DNA of 64,000 bases from Macrotrachela quadricornifera (GCA_022393335.1 JAJEKB010021158.1:1005985-1069984); one strand, 5' to 3'. Shown: positions 46,868 through 56,580, numbered from the stretch's first letter. Notes: generated by a model from the letters alone, not told the origin. Numbers and translations are program-made.

Positions 46868-47425
46868 AAAATTTATCTCATTGTTTGATAATGAACAAAT
46901 ACCTAATAAAAATGAATATAAACACTGAAGTATAATTTGACGTTCATCTATTGCTTCAGGAGATATTTGTGATATTAACTTAAAAGACAAGAAAAATTAA
47001 AAACAATTATTTTTATTAAAAATTTTACATACATATTCAATACTGTTTTCAATTGAAAGTAGTGATTGAACTGCTAATGAACAATCTAATAACCATGTGG
47101 ATAAAAAAATAAGTATACCAATACGAGTATGAAATGATGATGAAGACTATTAAATAATGAGAAACAAAAAATAAAAATAAACTTTACAAAAAACAAATTA
47201 TTTTTATTTACATTTTGTAATAAATTAATTGAAATTTTCATTAATGTTGTATCATTTGTTTCTAATTGATTAATTGTTGTTACAACCTCAAGTAGTTTAT
47301 TTTTAAATTTTGAACTATCAATAATTAAATTAGCAAATATAACACCACTACATCACGACGCAACATCATCTTTGCTTGTATAACCGATAATTAAAGGATG
47401 CATTGATGTATATCCATTAACTAAA
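46868..47425 (-). pseudogene. Fragment resembling the armadillo head of vesicle tether p115/USO1
   Basis: Three minus-strand exons separated by short GT-AG introns read NGYTSMHPLIIGYTSKDDVA and CSGVIFANLIIDSSKFKNKL, EVVTTINQLETNDTTLMKIS, then SSFHTRIGILIFLSTWLLDC and SLAVQSLLSIENSIE, and finally QISPEAIDERQIILQCLYSF with LLGICSL. The order (an ARM helix pair, SxFxTRxGxLxFLxxWL, and a QxLxxxLLGI block) fits the head of p115/USO1, the Golgi tethering factor. A TGA interrupts the first exon (DDVAS-stop-CSG), and no further exons were found on either side: a MITE lies downstream and the Kolobok-like element upstream. Likely a gene fragment left by a duplication or rearrangement. Confidence 0.4.
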
Positions 47426-47941
47426 TAAAATCAAAAGAATTTTTTTTTTTAAGGCCCAGCCCCCACCCAAAAAAAGTCGATTTTCGTCAAATTTATCGAT
47501 TTTTTGTTTAATAGTGCATGTGATAGAGCATCGCATCCACTATCGAATGCACTATAGTTTATTATGTTTACGATGGATTTTTATGGTTTTACAAAGGTTT
47601 TTCTGAGAACCACTATTCAAGAAAAATATCATCTTTCAAATAAACCAATTTTTTGGGGGTATTTTAATTTGTAATAACAGAACAGATTTCTTTCTATCGT
47701 ACAGAATGTTATCTTGACTTTCATTCTGTCACGTAGTATGATATATACTTATTTTTCTTTTACGTTCGTTCTCTATGCTTCCATCGTGTTTACTTTGATA
47801 AAAACAGAATTCAAAGTATACAAGAGAGAAAGGTGATACGAATCTTCTAAACGAATGAGCAAAGAAAATATTCGTCCGAAAAAGAAAAGTAGACGATCTA
47901 TTACGAGACAAGTCCGAGCACAGCAGGTGAAAAACAAGTGA

Positions 47942-49713
47942 ATGAGTTCATCGTCATCATCATTGTCATCATCATCAGTAAATATTGATGATGTAAATGA
48001 CCTATTGGATATTAATTTAATCATTCACATGCAGTCTTTGATTTCATTACTGAAACAAACGTTATGTTCTGAATGTAATCATATATGGGATAGTTCACCA
48101 TCCATCAAAGCAAGAAATGGATTATATATTCATGTAGAATTCATATGCTCTAATTGTGGATGTATTACTCATTTATATTTATCACCAGAAGTTCGAGATG
48201 GTAAACGTAAAGAGATAAATGCTCGGTTAGAACTTGGTGCTACACTATGTGGCTTAGGTTATAATGGAATAATGAAATTATTAGGTGCATTGAATTTACC
48301 ACCACCGACACAACAACGGAAATATAGTGAAACGCAAGAATTTATTCTAGACTATGTTGAAAACTGTCAACAAAAATCAATGATGGCTGCTATTGAAGAA
48401 GCAATTGCTGAAACTGGTGGTGCACGAGAGCTAACAGTTAGTGGGGACGATGCATGGCTTACACATGGTCATACAAGTGTACACGGCGTTTCAGCTTTGT
48501 GCTCTAAAACAAAGCGTCCAAAAGTTTTAGATACCATCTGGTCATCTAAGAAGTGTGTAAAATGTCAAGGAGCTGAAAGCCTTCGTCATATCAATCCTGC
48601 TTTGTTCAAAATGTTTCAAGAAAATCACAAATGCCAATTGAATTACACAGGCAAATTGTTGTAAACTATAAGTCACCTCATAATAAAAATCTTTCTAATT
48701 CAGGTTCATCGGGGGAAATGGAAAAAGAGATGGTCCATGAAATGTTCAGTCGTTCACTAGCAAAATATAATACAGTATATGTTTCTTATGTTGGTGATGG
48801 AGATGCCAAAGTACACAAATACTTGGTTGATAATCCTCCATATCCTGATATTGATATTAAAAAACTTGTAGATACAAATCATTTCGCAAAACGAATGTTA
48901 AATCGAATTATGAAGATCAAACGAGAAAATAAGAACGTAGTTTTGAGTGATGGAAAGCGTTTTAGCGGAAAAGGTCGTATGACTGATGCTCAAGCTATTA
49001 AATTCAAGATATACTTTGCGAAAGCTATACGTGAGAACAAAACGGATTTAAATAGGTTATATCAGAGTTCATGGACAATTTTCAATCATCACTATCCATC
49101 AGATGAGGAGCCAATGCATCACTGGTGCAAATACCTTCAAGCGCAATCAACTGGTCAAGCTTTTTCTCATCCAAAAGCGTCTATTTCTCGACCATGCCTA
49201 GATATGATAAAACCGGTATTTGAAGAACTATGTTCTCATACGAGTTTAGCACGTGTTGTGGGTGGTGGTTCTCAAAATGCCAATGAGGCATACCACTCAT
49301 TATTGTGGACTATGGTTCCAAAACATCGTTATTGTTCATCAATAACTCTTCGTATTGGGTTGGGATTATCTACTATAATCTATAATGAAGGCTATGAAGC
49401 ATTGAGTAAATTATTTACAAGTATATTTTTGTCTACGGGCTATTATTCTACTCAATGTCTTCGCATACTTGATGTTTTGAAAAATTCTCGTACCTCACAA
49501 ACTAAAAACAAGCATTTAAAACGCGCAAAAACTACAACAACAGTTGCTGCAAGTGCTGCTTCAACTGAAAGTGATGGTGAAATTGCATATACTCCGAATG
49601 AAGAAAACTTTGATTCCGTTGTAAGCGATATTACATTTGAACTCGATCATATTGTATTGGAACTATCGGATGAGGACATTACTGATGTATATGAAGCAGG
49701 TGATGATGATTGA
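47942..49713 (+). CDS. Kolobok/Mutator-like DDE transposase, two exons
   Basis: Exons 47942-48650 and 48704-49713 join across a 53-nt intron with a GC donor (ACAG|GCAAAT) and AG acceptor (AATTCAG|GT), giving 572 residues in frame (NYT|GSSGEMEKE). A Cys pair region (CSECNHIW, CSNCGC; residues 41-78) may bind zinc. Catalytic blocks: ELTVSGDDAWLTHGHTSVHG (first Asp, about residue 170), VYVSYVGDGDAKVHKYL (second Asp, about 270) and GGGSQNANEAYHSLLW (Glu, about 430). A middle block HFAKRMLNRIMK and a GKGRMTDAQAIKFKIYFAKA segment fit the family. The C-terminus is acidic. An alternative upstream ATG at 47855 (MSKENIRPKKKSRRS) reads into a stop unless spliced, so 47942 is kept. It acts on the GGCCCAGCC termini. 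Confidence 0.85.
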
Positions 49714-49999
49714 TTATCGATATGTGATCACCGTTATCTTAGATAAAAAAAACTAGCTAATTCATTATCTTATTATTCATTATATCGCATGGTATTTCAT
49801 AACTCTGGGTTTTTAAGGTCACTTAAGCGAACTTACTAACAAACTTTTGTCATTATATCTTCAGCTATAATGAGTACAAAGTATCTTTTATTATTAAAGA
49901 TGATAAAAAAACAGCATTACCGGATGAAAAGTCATGAAACACACTTCTAAAAAGTATTTTGCATTTTTCTCAAAATCAGGTTTTTTGCTTTTACGTTTT

Positions 50000-50314
50000 C
50001 GTGCGTCCCAGATTTCTCCGCCATTTTGAAAGCCAGAAAGCTCGGGTTTGTTTTATATCGTAGCTAATGTCCACCACTACAACTTAACAGAGCCCGATTT
50101 TTTGATTTCACGATTGATGTAAGACGAGGAGAAAATTTTTGAGAACTTGCACCTCACTATTTTCATCTTGTTACGTAAAAGTTCTTTAAAAACCAAACTA
50201 GAGAAAAATTAAAAAATCGGGCTCTGTTAAGTTGTTGTGGCAGACATTAGCTATGATTTAAAACAAACCCGAGCTTTCTAGCTTTCAAAATGGCGGAGAA
50301 ATCTGGGACGCACG
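50000..50314. repeat. Inverted repeat (arms about 105 bp) inside the Kolobok-like element
   Basis: 50000-50106 (CGTGCGTCCCAGATTTCTCC, then GCCATTTTGAAAG, GAAAGCTCGGGTTTGTTTTA, AACAGAGCCCGATTTTTT) is inverted at 50211-50314 across a spacer of about 105 bases, with few mismatches. It lies between the transposase stop and the right terminus. Confidence 0.85.
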
Positions 50315-50485
50315 AAGACCTAGTTTTTGAGAATTAATATTAAGCTATCTCGTGAAAGGCTCAAGGTGTCAAGCTGAAATTTTTACCACGAGGTGCCCGT
50401 CCCAGAACATATCTTCCCTGAAAGTTTCGTCAAGATCGAATGTTGTATGGCGAAAATAGAATTTTGGGTGGGGGCTGGGCCTTAA

Positions 50486-51262
50486 TCAGGTCGAAACAGG
50501 TATAATGCGTCCTTTGTTAGGTGTTAGCGTCGCTCTATATGATTGTCTGATCATTGCACCATCTCTTCTTTACTCATATGCATATTATCCTCCATTATTC
50601 CGTTGTTCCTTTTATTTTTTCCCTCATACACTCTTGTTATTGTTCTGTTATTCTTTCTCTTATGATGATTCAGTTGTGATTCTTCTCATCCTGAATAAAA
50701 AAAATTCGTAGCCTGATATATCACTACGTCAAACCTTGTATTATTTTTCCCAAGATGTAAAATGACTTGTTGGATTAAATGAATCATAGACGAAGGAATC
50801 AAAAAAGATTGCTTACTATTTGTTCTTTCCTTCCACTTTCCTCTTACGTGCAATGACTAATCTCATCCTACATAACATCTATGGAGAAATATTTATAGTT
50901 ATGCGTAGACAAAATTCCGCAAAATTACCAAGAAAAGAATGATTCGACCTTCAAACTATTATTATCATGGTTTTTTCCAAGCATGATTTCATCATTTGGA
51001 ATTTTTCATGTTTTAGCTTTATATTCAGTCTGCTGAGATGCTCATAATACTGACCAATTTTAAACAGTATAGAGATACATCTACGCTATGGTTATTATAT
51101 TTATAGGAGTATTAAGTCTTGAATAGTTCCGATCCACTCATCATTTGACAAACCATATAAAAGCAATTGCTATTTTATATTTTACTAACTATTATTAACT
51201 TCCAGAGTAGTGAAATCTATTTCAAATAATCTATTTTGTTTTAGTATTTTACTTATTTATAT
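50486..51262. other. Gene-free upstream flank of the ubiquitin-fusion gene
   Basis: The 68-codon ORF at 50505-50711 is unsupported. Close to 51245 a T-rich tract ending in TAG may be a splice acceptor in the 5' UTR of the next gene. Confidence 0.35.
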
Positions 51263-52584
51263 ATGGGTAATGCACAATCTAATCGCAGTACTTCGACAGT
51301 ACCAGCTCCAGTTGTTAGAGCGAGATCTGTTTCTCCTGCTGTTCCAAAAATACTAACTACATTTGTTTATGAAGATTTAGTTTCTCATGTTCAAGCAATT
51401 CAATATCAAATAATTGAAATCGAAAAATATCTCATTGATCAATGGAAAAATGATCACAGCAAACAAAACCAATTACAATCACGTTCATTAATTTTTATTG
51501 ATCCATTTAGAAATGCAACCGTCAATAAATATATGGATCATGAATTGATTAGTAAATTGTTTAAGAAATATAAGAAGGATTATGTACCACAATATTTACA
51601 GAAATGGATTAAATTTGGAATAATAAAACAAAATCATATTTCATCATTGAATGAATGTAAATTAAAATCAACTGTGTCCAAATATGTAGATGGTTCTCAA
51701 TTTATTACATATGGTGAAGTAATTGTATGGATCAGTAGTTATGAAAATCCATGGCCAAGAAAGTTTCGATTACGAGTTCTACTGATGGATAAGATAGACA
51801 AAATTAAGATGCAAATAAATCAGCTTGGAAAATTTCCCAATTTAGAATTAAAAATATGTAAAATCAATGAAACTATGAAACCATCGGAACAAGATTGGAA
51901 TGAAGGTATAACATTAGAATCAACAGATACTATCATGTCACGTAAGTTATATGAAGATAATTGTGTCATTATAGCAAAGTTTACGAAAGAAAAAGTAAGT
52001 TGTGACTGGTTTTTCTCTCTAAATTCACACGATTTTATTTTATTTTTTACTTATAGACTGTTTCTACAAATTTTAAGACCAATTATCAAATATTCATAAA
52101 AACTCTAACTGGAGAAACTATTACTTTAGAAGTGAATTGCGAAATGGATATAGATACTGTCAAACAATTGATACAAGATAAGGAAGGTATTCCTCCTGAT
52201 CAGCAACGTTTAATATTTGCTGGTAAACAATTAGAAGACGGACGAACTCTTGAAAATTACAATATGAGAGAGGAATCAACAGCTCATTTGGTATTACGTT
52301 TACGAGGTGGAATGTATCATTTTACTAGCGGTCGACAAGATTTTCATAATTTGTCTTATAGTGGTGCTGAAGCGATTAAAAATACGCTTGCATTCAAGTT
52401 TAAAGATATGAAAAATATTCATGAAATATCAATAATAGAATTACAAAATTCTATTTTACAAGGACAAACTATTCTGTTTAATTTATTTAATAAGATTAAG
52501 AACATTCCTATATCTGATAATATTCCAGAGTTAAACAAAATCATATTACCTATCTCTACTAGTGATGATGAAGATGATGTATAA
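51263..52584 (+). CDS. Ubiquitin-fusion protein with N-terminal family domain (paralogue 1, no deiodinase)
   Basis: Exons 51263-51994 and 52057-52584 (62-nt GT-AG intron) give 419 residues. MGNAQSNRS at the start fits N-myristoylation (Gly2, Ser6). A shared N-terminal domain (about 30-240) includes [34 protein letters not shown], and a possible degenerate beta-grasp part (FRLRVLLMD..., [14 protein letters not shown]). Residues 254-329 are ubiquitin: [11 protein letters not shown], then [20 protein letters not shown] and HLVLRLRGG. Lys at ubiquitin positions 6, 27, 33 and 48 and Ile44 are kept; 11, 29 and 63 are Glu, Leu and Glu, and Met1 is Tyr. Met330 follows Gly-Gly directly and opens the post-ubiquitin domain ([15 protein letters not shown]), which ends in an acidic tail SDDEDDV. 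Processing by a deubiquitinase after Gly-Gly is possible but unproven. The intron position is identical in the downstream paralogue. Confidence 0.88.
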
Positions 52585-52616
52585 AGTGTAAAATGATGTT
52601 TCTCTTTCAAAGAATA
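52582..52616 (+). promoter_or_regulatory. Probable decayed SECIS 5' half (fossil)
   Basis: TAAAGTGTAAAATGATGTTT followed by CTCTTTCAAAGAATA lines up with the left half of the SECIS at 56496-56530 (TAAAGTAAAAAATGATG.., TTGAAAGTATA) with few differences. The following bases do not provide the complementary right arm, so it should not function. It overlaps the stop codon of paralogue 1. Confidence 0.45.
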
Positions 52617-52728
52617 GACACTTTCACTTTCATATTGATTTTACTTTTTGTATATTTAATTTTTTGTCGTTTAATGACAATAAATTGATATATCATTAAA
52701 TATATATCTGCATTTTCTGCTATCATAT

Positions 52729-53094
52729 ATGTATCTGATAGCGGGCTCTAAAATTAAAGGAATTCAGCAAAATATTTCAATAGATTTTCACTATAACAAA
52801 CGAATGTATCATTTGACTAGGGATCGACAAGGTTTTACAATCTTGCCATATCATGGTTTTGAAGCAGTTAAAATTATTTTTACATTCAATTATGAAGATA
52901 TGAATTATGTTCTTCACTTATCATCAGATCGATCTCAGGAATTTGTTTTAGAAGCACGTACTATTCTATTAAATTTAGGTACTGCAATTAACGAGGTCTG
53001 TACATCATATCATCCTCCAAATTTAAAGGCTATTATATTATACAATAAGTTTCCAGATCATAACAACGAAAAGTATTTATATGCTGATCATTAA
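52729..53094 (+). pseudogene. Fragment: isolated post-ubiquitin domain (third copy)
   Basis: Residues 31-104 of this 121-codon ORF (MYHLTRDRQGFTILPYHGFE, then AVKIIFTFNYEDMNYVLHLS and QEFVLEARTILLNLGTAINE) align with the domain after ubiquitin in paralogue 1 ([11 protein letters not shown]...) and the deiodinase gene (IYHFTSGQQDF...). No ubiquitin, N-terminal domain or deiodinase part accompanies it. Its first 30 residues are unrelated. It could be expressed as a small free-standing domain, but a leftover of tandem duplication is more likely. Confidence 0.6.
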
Positions 53095-54183
53095 TGAATT
53101 ATTAGTATTTTAATACATAAGAGTAATCATTCATCTGTCAACAGTAATAGAAGACATGTTATTTTGTAGAGAATCAAAAGACGAATCTTTTTTTTTAAAA
53201 TAACAACGTTTGAACAGACAAATATTAGAAAAGATATTTTTAAACTACCAAGAGATCCATTATTTCTGAAACACCCGTTATATTAAGGAGAAATCCAGTC
53301 GATTCATCTAAAAAAATTGTGGTATTCTCTTAGTAAGAATAAATGTGTTTTATGACTCATATGAATTTTCTCCAATGAGTGTAAAAACAGAATACATTCT
53401 TATTTTCTTTTCGTTCTTTGTAGTGAAGTTATTGCACAATTTATGTGTAAATCACCGTTTAAAGTTGTGAAAAAGCTAACACGTGCAATCAGAAACTGAA
53501 AAGCAATGCATATTGTTGGTTGTTGTCATTGAGGTTTTTTCCATCTTCGAAAGTTATATATAAGTCCGTATTTTGTTTGTTCTGCTTCCTTTTATATTAG
53601 GAAAGGCTAGCTATTATAGATTCAAATTAATATCGTAAGTATTGGTTCTTTTATAGACAATTAGGGCTGAATTCTATCTTAACATAGTCATTATGTGACA
53701 TCTTTGCGACATCCATTAGAAGAATTTAGACTATACTCTAAAAATTTAATTCTATACTATAGAAATTTTGTCCATCTTTAACAAAATCACTAGAAAAATT
53801 TGATGATCTTTGTGGGTGGCTTATATCAATATTTTTTATATCGAAAAAAAACTGATAGAGCGTCTAAAGAATGTCAATTCGCGCTGACATTGTCACACAA
53901 ATCTTAAACGGACTATCGAAGTTAATTTCGTTAGGTTTCTGCCGACTTTAACTATACCTTTCATTCAGAGAGTCTTTAATATCGACACGATCGAGTGAGA
54001 AAGTTACACTAGATAGAAACTTCAATGTTAGCTGCTTCACGTGGAACGAAAAGATCTTAAGTGGGTATTCTCCACTTAAAAAAAAAATTCATATGTTGAA
54101 AGAGCTACGCTGTGATTATCAAATGGTTTGTATTTGAATAATATTTCTATTTTAGACAATTAGTGAATCTAATAGCAAGTCTT
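53095..54183. other. Intergenic region upstream of the selenoprotein gene
   Basis: There is no ORF. TTTCTATTTTAG just before 54155 is a good splice-acceptor look-alike, so a short 5' exon (as in paralogue 1, which starts with a myristoylation motif) may lie here; I could not identify it. Confidence 0.4.
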
Positions 54184-56448
54184 ATGATGACTACTGCTGA
54201 TATTTTACCAATATCATCTTCGTTTATTTACGAAGATTTAGTTTCACACGTTCAAGCAATTCAAAGACAGATGATTGAAATTGAGAATATTCTTGAACAA
54301 CAATGGAAAAATAAGAAAAAAAATCAAAACGAATTAAAATCTCGTCCATTGACCTTTCTGGATCCCTATGGAAATCAAATAATTGATCAATATATGGATC
54401 ATGAATTAATGGATAAAATAATAATCAAGTATAAGAAGAATTATGTACCAAAATATTTGCAACATTGGATAAAAATTGGTACTATGAATATAAACAATAT
54501 TTGTTCATTAACCGATTGTGATCTTATATCAATTGTATCTCATTATACAAAAGATATTCAATTTGTAACATATGGCGAAATAACAGTTTGGATTGGAAGT
54601 TATGAGAAATCATCATTTCAAAACTTTAAACTACGAGTTCTACTAACAGATAATACGGAAAAAATCAAAGTTCGGATAAAAAAACAGCTACATTTTACTA
54701 ATGTAGAATTAAAATTAGGCGTGATAAATGAAGACATTGCACCAAATGAAAAGGATTGGAACGATGGTACAATTCTAAAATCAGAAGATACTATCATATC
54801 GCATCAACTGTATGAAGAAAACTGTATCATATTGGCAAAAGTGAGAAAACAGAAGGCAGGTTATTGTTTTTTTTTAATATTCGTTTGACTTAACATCATT
54901 TTATATTTTTCTTAAAGTTCGATGGTATAGATTGCAATACTGCCTTTGATCTGTTTGTTACAACTATGTTTGAACAAACTATCAGTTTATTTGTGAACTC
55001 AAAGATGCATATTAGTACTATAAAACAATTGATACAAAGCAATGAAAGTATTTCCTCTGATAAGATATGCTTAGTATTTGCTGGCAAGAAACTACAAGAT
55101 GAAAAAACTCTTGCAGACTATAATATAGGAAAGGAAGATACGATTTATTTAGACATATCTTTACAGAATGAAATATATCATTTTACCAGTGGCCAACAGG
55201 ATTTCAATAAGTTGCCTTTTAGTTCTGCTGATGCAGTTAAAAATGTTCTGACATTCGAGCTTAAAAATATAGACAATATTCACAATCTATCATCAATTGA
55301 ATTACAAGATTTTGTTATACAAGCACACACTATTCTTTCTACTTTATACCATGAGATTAAAGACTTTAGTACACCTAATCATCTTCCAAATCTGAAGAAC
55401 ATAATATTATCGGTAGCCATCGGTGATGTAGGTGATCATGATAGTGACGATGATGATGATAATGAGTCAAATGAACACTTATCATCAATTACCGGAAAGC
55501 AATTGCGAGTATATCGACTACTAGAACGTGATGTTCTCAAAGATTTACTCATTAAAGAAGAACAAATGAGACTTAGTCCACAAACTCAACAGCTATTGTC
55601 AAGTGTCGAAGATCGAAAAGACATTGATTGGATGGATGTTATTGCTGAACTACAAACAAAACTCATTAAAGAAACAATTGGTGAAGATGCAACAGAAAAT
55701 GAAATTCAACATGGTTTAAGGTAAATAGCTCCAATTCTTAATAATATGATTGATCATTTTTTAGTTTTATTTTTTTCTCTCTAGTATATTGCGAAGTGCT
55801 CATCAGTTATATGATAATGAGGAATTTCATAATTTATCTCTCTATGTTCGACATAATCGTGCAAAACAAGGAAATCTCAAAACTGGCGATCCTGCTATTA
55901 ATACTGAATTATTAAATATGAATAATCAGTTTGTTTCATTATTTTCGTATTGTCAATCAAATCGACCATTATTAATCATTGCTGGTTCATATACATGACC
56001 ACCATTTCGTGGTCTTGTACCACAACTAAATCAACTAATGGATATGTATCAAGATCATATTGATATGTTAACTGTATATATTGAAGAAGCTCATGCATCT
56101 GATGAATGGTAAGTTGATGGAAGAAATGTTTCATTCGGTTGATGATAAATGATATGTTATTATAGGCCAATAGGAAGTCGAATATGTTATATTCAACCAA
56201 AATGTGATACTGATCGAATTCGTATTGCTAATGATTTCATTAAAGCAACAGGATATCGTGTACCATTATTGATTGATCCAGTATCACTTGATAATCCATT
56301 TAGTAAAACATATTGTCCATGGCCAATTCGATTCTATATAATTGATCACATGAAAAAGCTTTGTTATATCGCTCGGCCAATTGAAGGTTCATATCCATTA
56401 GAACTAATTAAAAATGCAATGGATCAAGCAATTGCACAATGTCAATAA
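54184..56448 (+). CDS. Ubiquitin-like/iodothyronine-deiodinase fusion selenoprotein
   Basis: Exons 54184-54855, 54918-55720, 55785-56108 and 56166-56448 give 693 residues if TGA at 55996-55998 is read through. Introns are 62 (GC-AG, AAG|GCAGGT), 64 and 57 nt. Domains: shared N-terminal module (about 10-222; [34 protein letters not shown]); a divergent ubiquitin-like domain without Gly-Gly (about 236-307; VFAGKKLQDEKTLADYNIGK); post-ubiquitin domain (IYHFTSGQQDFNKLP); acidic linker (about 394-410); helical linker; and from about 500 a deiodinase-like thioredoxin fold: YVRHNRAKQGNLKTGD, NRPLLIIAGSYT-Sec-PPFRG, LTVYIEEAHASDEW, WPIRFYIIDHMKKLCYIARP. Deiodinases remove iodine from iodothyronines by Sec chemistry; substrate here is unknown, and a general reductive dehalogenase or redox role is possible. 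No membrane anchor, unlike vertebrate enzymes. The start is the first ATG, but an upstream exon is possible. Confidence 0.88.
55996..55998 (+). other. Predicted selenocysteine codon (TGA), residue 563
   Basis: In frame within exon 3, between GSYT and PPFRG, exactly the position of the catalytic Sec in iodothyronine deiodinases. The coding frame continues with strong deiodinase similarity through two more exons. The gene's own terminator is TAA. Confidence 0.87.
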
Positions 56449-56490
56449 ATTCTTTTTTTCTAAGAGTGATGGTAACAATGTATTGTTGTG

Positions 56491-56580
56491 ATATGTAAAG
56501 TAAAAAATGATGTTTTTTGTTGAAAGTATAATTCTTATACAGGCAAAAAACGGATGTAGCTAATTCTTTTTCTATCACAA
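56491..56580 (+). promoter_or_regulatory. SECIS element (form 2), 3' UTR of the deiodinase fusion
   Basis: The quartet strand ATGAT begins at 56507 and its partner GGAT is at 56552-56555. Helix GTTTTTTG pairs with CAAAAAAC (56544-56551). Unpaired AAA (56523-56525) follows 12 bases after the TGA of the quartet, and a mini-stem GTATAA-TTC-TTATAC (56526-56540) tops the structure. Below the quartet, A/T pairing (GATAT..AAAG.AAAAA with TTCTTTTTCTATC) forms helix I. All diagnostic SECIS parts and spacings are present about 60 bases after the stop codon. Confidence 0.85.

Larger units (their letters stand above)
47453..50481 (+). mobile_element. Kolobok-like DNA transposon with TTAA target sites
   Basis: GGCCCAGCCCCCACCCAAAA at the left end is repeated in inverse at the right end (to 50481), directly flanked by TTAA at 47449-47452 and 50482-50485. 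TTAA duplications are known for piggyBac and Kolobok; the encoded transposase matches the latter type. The interior holds one two-exon transposase gene that is open throughout and a large palindrome at 50000-50314. The intact ends, target duplication and ORF suggest a relatively recent and possibly autonomous insertion. It lies beside the p115-like fragment, within what may have been one of its introns. Confidence 0.85.

Noticed and set aside
48631..48703. Frameshift between the two transposase ORFs
   Set aside because: A 53-nt GC-AG intron restores the frame and a family-typical sequence, so no frameshift is needed.
47449..50485. piggyBac element, because of TTAA
   Set aside because: The transposase blocks (SGDDAW, YVGDGD, NANEAYHSLLW) are of the Kolobok/Mutator-like type, not piggyBac.
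55998..55998. TGA at 55996 as a nonsense mutation (pseudogene)
   Set aside because: It falls exactly on the active-site Sec of deiodinases, the downstream exons are intact and correctly spliced in frame, and a SECIS-like hairpin follows.
55976..56200. Minus-strand ORF of 74 codons across the Sec codon
   Set aside because: It is the antisense shadow of the deiodinase exons.
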